A stretch of DNA of 7,051 nt from Methanobacteriota archaeon (lineage in GTDB: Archaea; Thermoplasmatota; Poseidoniia; Poseidoniales; SP79), in contig PAZI01000027.1 of the NCBI GenBank assembly GCA_002715545.1, forward strand, positions 82,593-89,643. The letters run 5' to 3'. Positions 5,550-7,051 of this stretch are shown piece by piece; the first letter of the stretch is position 1; the number at the start of each line of letters is the position of its first letter. The notes below the pieces were generated by a model. That model was given only the letters and a program-made list of their open reading frames with translations. It was not told where the DNA came from and made no database searches. The translations under genes and the position numbers were made by a program.

Positions 5550-6956
5550 CTAACCCTTTAGCTCATCCCACTTCTTTTTTAGATTTTCCTTCATCACCTT
5601 TTCGTCGCTTTGAACTGCCTCAGACAAAGTTTGGACTTCTTCATCCAATATTTCAATTTTAGACATACTTGTGTCTATGTGAACAGGAAAAACGATTCCG
5701 TCCTTTCCAGCTCTATTTTTAGCGACAAATAAGCGACCATGGCCAGTGGCTTTTTCCATTGGTTTTCTAGATAAAGAAACGACAAAATCAGCGACCATCG
5801 CCTTGCCATATGCTTCAGACATATTTTCAAGCCCGACAATATCAGAATTTGCAGAATCGCGGTTTGCTTGTGACGCAGTCCAAATCGGGATACTCATTTC
5901 CATCGCAAGATTTCGAAGTTCTTCATAAATTAATTTAAGCTCATGCCGTAATGAATCATAGGCTCTGGTTGATCTCATAATATCTGCATAGTCTATTATA
6001 ATCACACTTGGCTTAAATCCTCTTAACAAAAGTTTATCGATATGATTTCTTATCGTAACAACAGAAGCAGAATTTGTGGGATATTCTTTTATTATTAATC
6101 TCCCAAGATCCTCGTTGCTTTCGTAAAAATTAATCACTTTTTCTTTCTGGTTAATTACATCTGACGAATTGATCCCACAAAGGTTCGAATCATATCTTAA
6201 TCCAACAGCCTGTTCGGTTAGCTCAAATGTATAATGTAAAACATTTTTTCCTACACGCATCGCGTTGGCGCCCATTGCAACTAGCCAATGTGATTTACCA
6301 ACACCAGTATTTGCAGTAACGATCCCAATTTCTCCACGGCCGAGCCCACCATTAAGGACATCAGACGCGTCGAGTTTTTGTATACCAGTTGGACATACCT
6401 GTCTATTAATCTTTATAAAGCGGGCCTCAATATCTTCAAAAAAATCATGACCAGCCGAATTTGGCAAACCAATTGATACAGCGTTCTTCATCAATGTAAG
6501 AACATGATCAAATTTATCTTCAGAAATTAGCTCTACTGATTTCTCGAGTGCCTCTTTAAACGCTTGCCTCTTGCAAAAGTCAAGAATCTTTTCCTTTACG
6601 TACGCAACATCACCTGGGTTCGGGTTCCTTTTCATTCTATGCAAAAAATCTATAACTTGATTTTTTAATAAGTCATCATTCTCTTCTTGAAATGACTCTT
6701 TAATAATCGATATTAAGAGCTGAGTTGTTGGAAAGCACTTATATCTAAAATAATAATTAAAATATTTTTCGCATAAGAACTTTAGATAAACAAGTTCAAA
6801 AAAATCGTATCTCATAACCTCCACCATTTGAGCGGCCCAATTATGATCAGTCAAAAGACCTTGTAAGATTTTTTCTTGAAATTGCTTGTTATATTTTGAA
6901 AACTGTCCAGATGGGACATGTTCTAAGACATCTGCTTCGTATGCGTTATTTTCCAT
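5550..6956 (-). CDS. DnaB/gp41-like replicative DNA helicase
   Basis: This 468-residue protein is a RecA-fold hexameric helicase of the DnaB family, the ATP-driven motor that unwinds DNA ahead of the phage replisome. Residues 1 to about 160 form the helical N-terminal region that in this family mediates ring assembly and primase contact. The C-terminal ATPase core shows Walker A ANTGVGKS at 215-222 (K221, S222), the catalytic-glutamate region FELTEQ at 244-249 (E245), Walker B VIIIDYADIM at 318-327 (D322), the TASQANRD motif at 360-367 (Q363) and a probable arginine finger in KNRAGKDG (R415). The tail from 435 is charged and probably coiled. Length fits T4 gp41 and phage DnaB proteins. The ATG has a short AGGT Shine-Dalgarno element five bases upstream and overlaps the preceding stop. 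The gene ends in TAG, 12 bases before the reductase. Family assignment is firm; gp41-like versus DnaB-like is a matter of naming. Confidence 0.95.
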   Translation of the reverse strand: MENNAYEADVLEHVPSGQFSKYNKQFQEKILQGLLTDHNWAAQMVEVMRYDFFELVYLKFLCEKYFNYYFRYKCFPTTQLLISIIKESFQEENDDLLKNQVIDFLHRMKRNPNPGDVAYVKEKILDFCKRQAFKEALEKSVELISEDKFDHVLTLMKNAVSIGLPNSAGHDFFEDIEARFIKINRQVCPTGIQKLDASDVLNGGLGRGEIGIVTANTGVGKSHWLVAMGANAMRVGKNVLHYTFELTEQAVGLRYDSNLCGINSSDVINQKEKVINFYESNEDLGRLIIKEYPTNSASVVTIRNHIDKLLLRGFKPSVIIIDYADIMRSTRAYDSLRHELKLIYEELRNLAMEMSIPIWTASQANRDSANSDIVGLENMSEAYGKAMVADFVVSLSRKPMEKATGHGRLFVAKNRAGKDGIVFPVHIDTSMSKIEILDEEVQTLSEAVQSDEKVMKENLKKKWDELKG

Positions 6957-7051
6957 TATCGACCTAAATTCCTAATTGCTAAGAAGAATCTTTCTACATC
7001 AAAATTTTTAACACCAATTCTATTTTGTTCACGAATAAACCCAAGTTTATC
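6956..7051 (-). CDS. C-terminal end of an unrecognised gene (partial, runs off the window)
   Basis: Reading the minus strand inward from base 7051 gives an open frame of 31 codons followed by TAA at 6958-6956. The visible peptide starts DKLGFIREQNRIG and ends ERFFLAIRNLGR. It is basic and probably helical at its end. The stop codon overlaps the helicase start as TAATG, a common sign of translational coupling, so this gene is probably co-transcribed with the helicase. I do not recognise the fragment. In T4 the genes before the helicase include uvsX and gene 40, but nothing in these 31 residues identifies either. The reading frame is supported only by its being open to the window edge and by the overlap. 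Confidence 0.6.
   Translation of the reverse strand, partial: DKLGFIREQNRIGVKNFDVERFFLAIRNLGR

Noticed and set aside
5414..6450. Plus-strand open frames across the reductase/helicase junction and the helicase
   Set aside because: Antisense shadows; the Pro/Phe/Ser-rich sequences match no plausible protein.
1..7051. tRNA genes, CRISPR array, insertion sequence, attachment site or long repeats
   Set aside because: I saw no cloverleaf-like segment, no regularly spaced repeats, no terminal inverted repeats and no recombinase gene; the coding density leaves almost no room for them.

Overview
The window looks like part of the genome of a tailed bacteriophage with a fairly large genome. All nine coding regions lie on the minus strand, so transcription runs from high to low coordinates. 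They are packed with gaps of a few bases or short overlaps. The DNA is AT-rich (roughly 35-40% GC by eye). The mix of genes is typical of lytic phages: a DnaB/gp41-type replicative helicase next to a B12-dependent ribonucleotide reductase, with a ClpP-like peptidase, a DNA glycosylase, a J-domain protein and small unknown proteins. I see no integrase, insertion sequence, tRNA, CRISPR array or structural virion gene. A marine phage is my best guess from the gene content and the style of the small proteins; the sequence alone does not fix the host.

In transcription order the layout is as follows. (1) 7051-6956 holds the last 31 codons of an unrecognised gene, ending in a TAATG overlap with the helicase. 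(2) 6956-5550 encodes the DnaB/gp41-like helicase. (3) 5537-3042 encodes a full-length class II (adenosylcobalamin) ribonucleotide reductase without an intein. (4) 3029-2427 encodes a ClpP-like serine peptidase with an intact catalytic triad. (5) 2400-2176 encodes a 74-residue unknown protein. (6) 2183-1863 encodes a small protein with a coiled coil and a C-terminal membrane anchor. (7) A 71-base AT-rich gap carries a plausible sigma70-like promoter. (8) 1791-985 encodes an Fpg/Nei-family DNA glycosylase whose zinc-finger cysteines are replaced by a 'zincless finger'. (9) 981-748 encodes a 77-residue unknown protein. (10) 728-42 encodes a protein with a central J domain, probably starting at GTG.

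Taken together the block reads as a replication and nucleotide-supply module: the helicase unwinds DNA, the reductase makes deoxynucleotides, and the glycosylase removes damaged bases. Two genes, the ClpP-like peptidase and the J-domain protein, could act on protein folding or turnover, perhaps through host Clp or DnaK machinery; that link is inference. The items most worth a second look are the zincless-finger glycosylase, the ClpP homologue placed outside any head-assembly cassette, and the J-domain protein lacking the other DnaJ domains.
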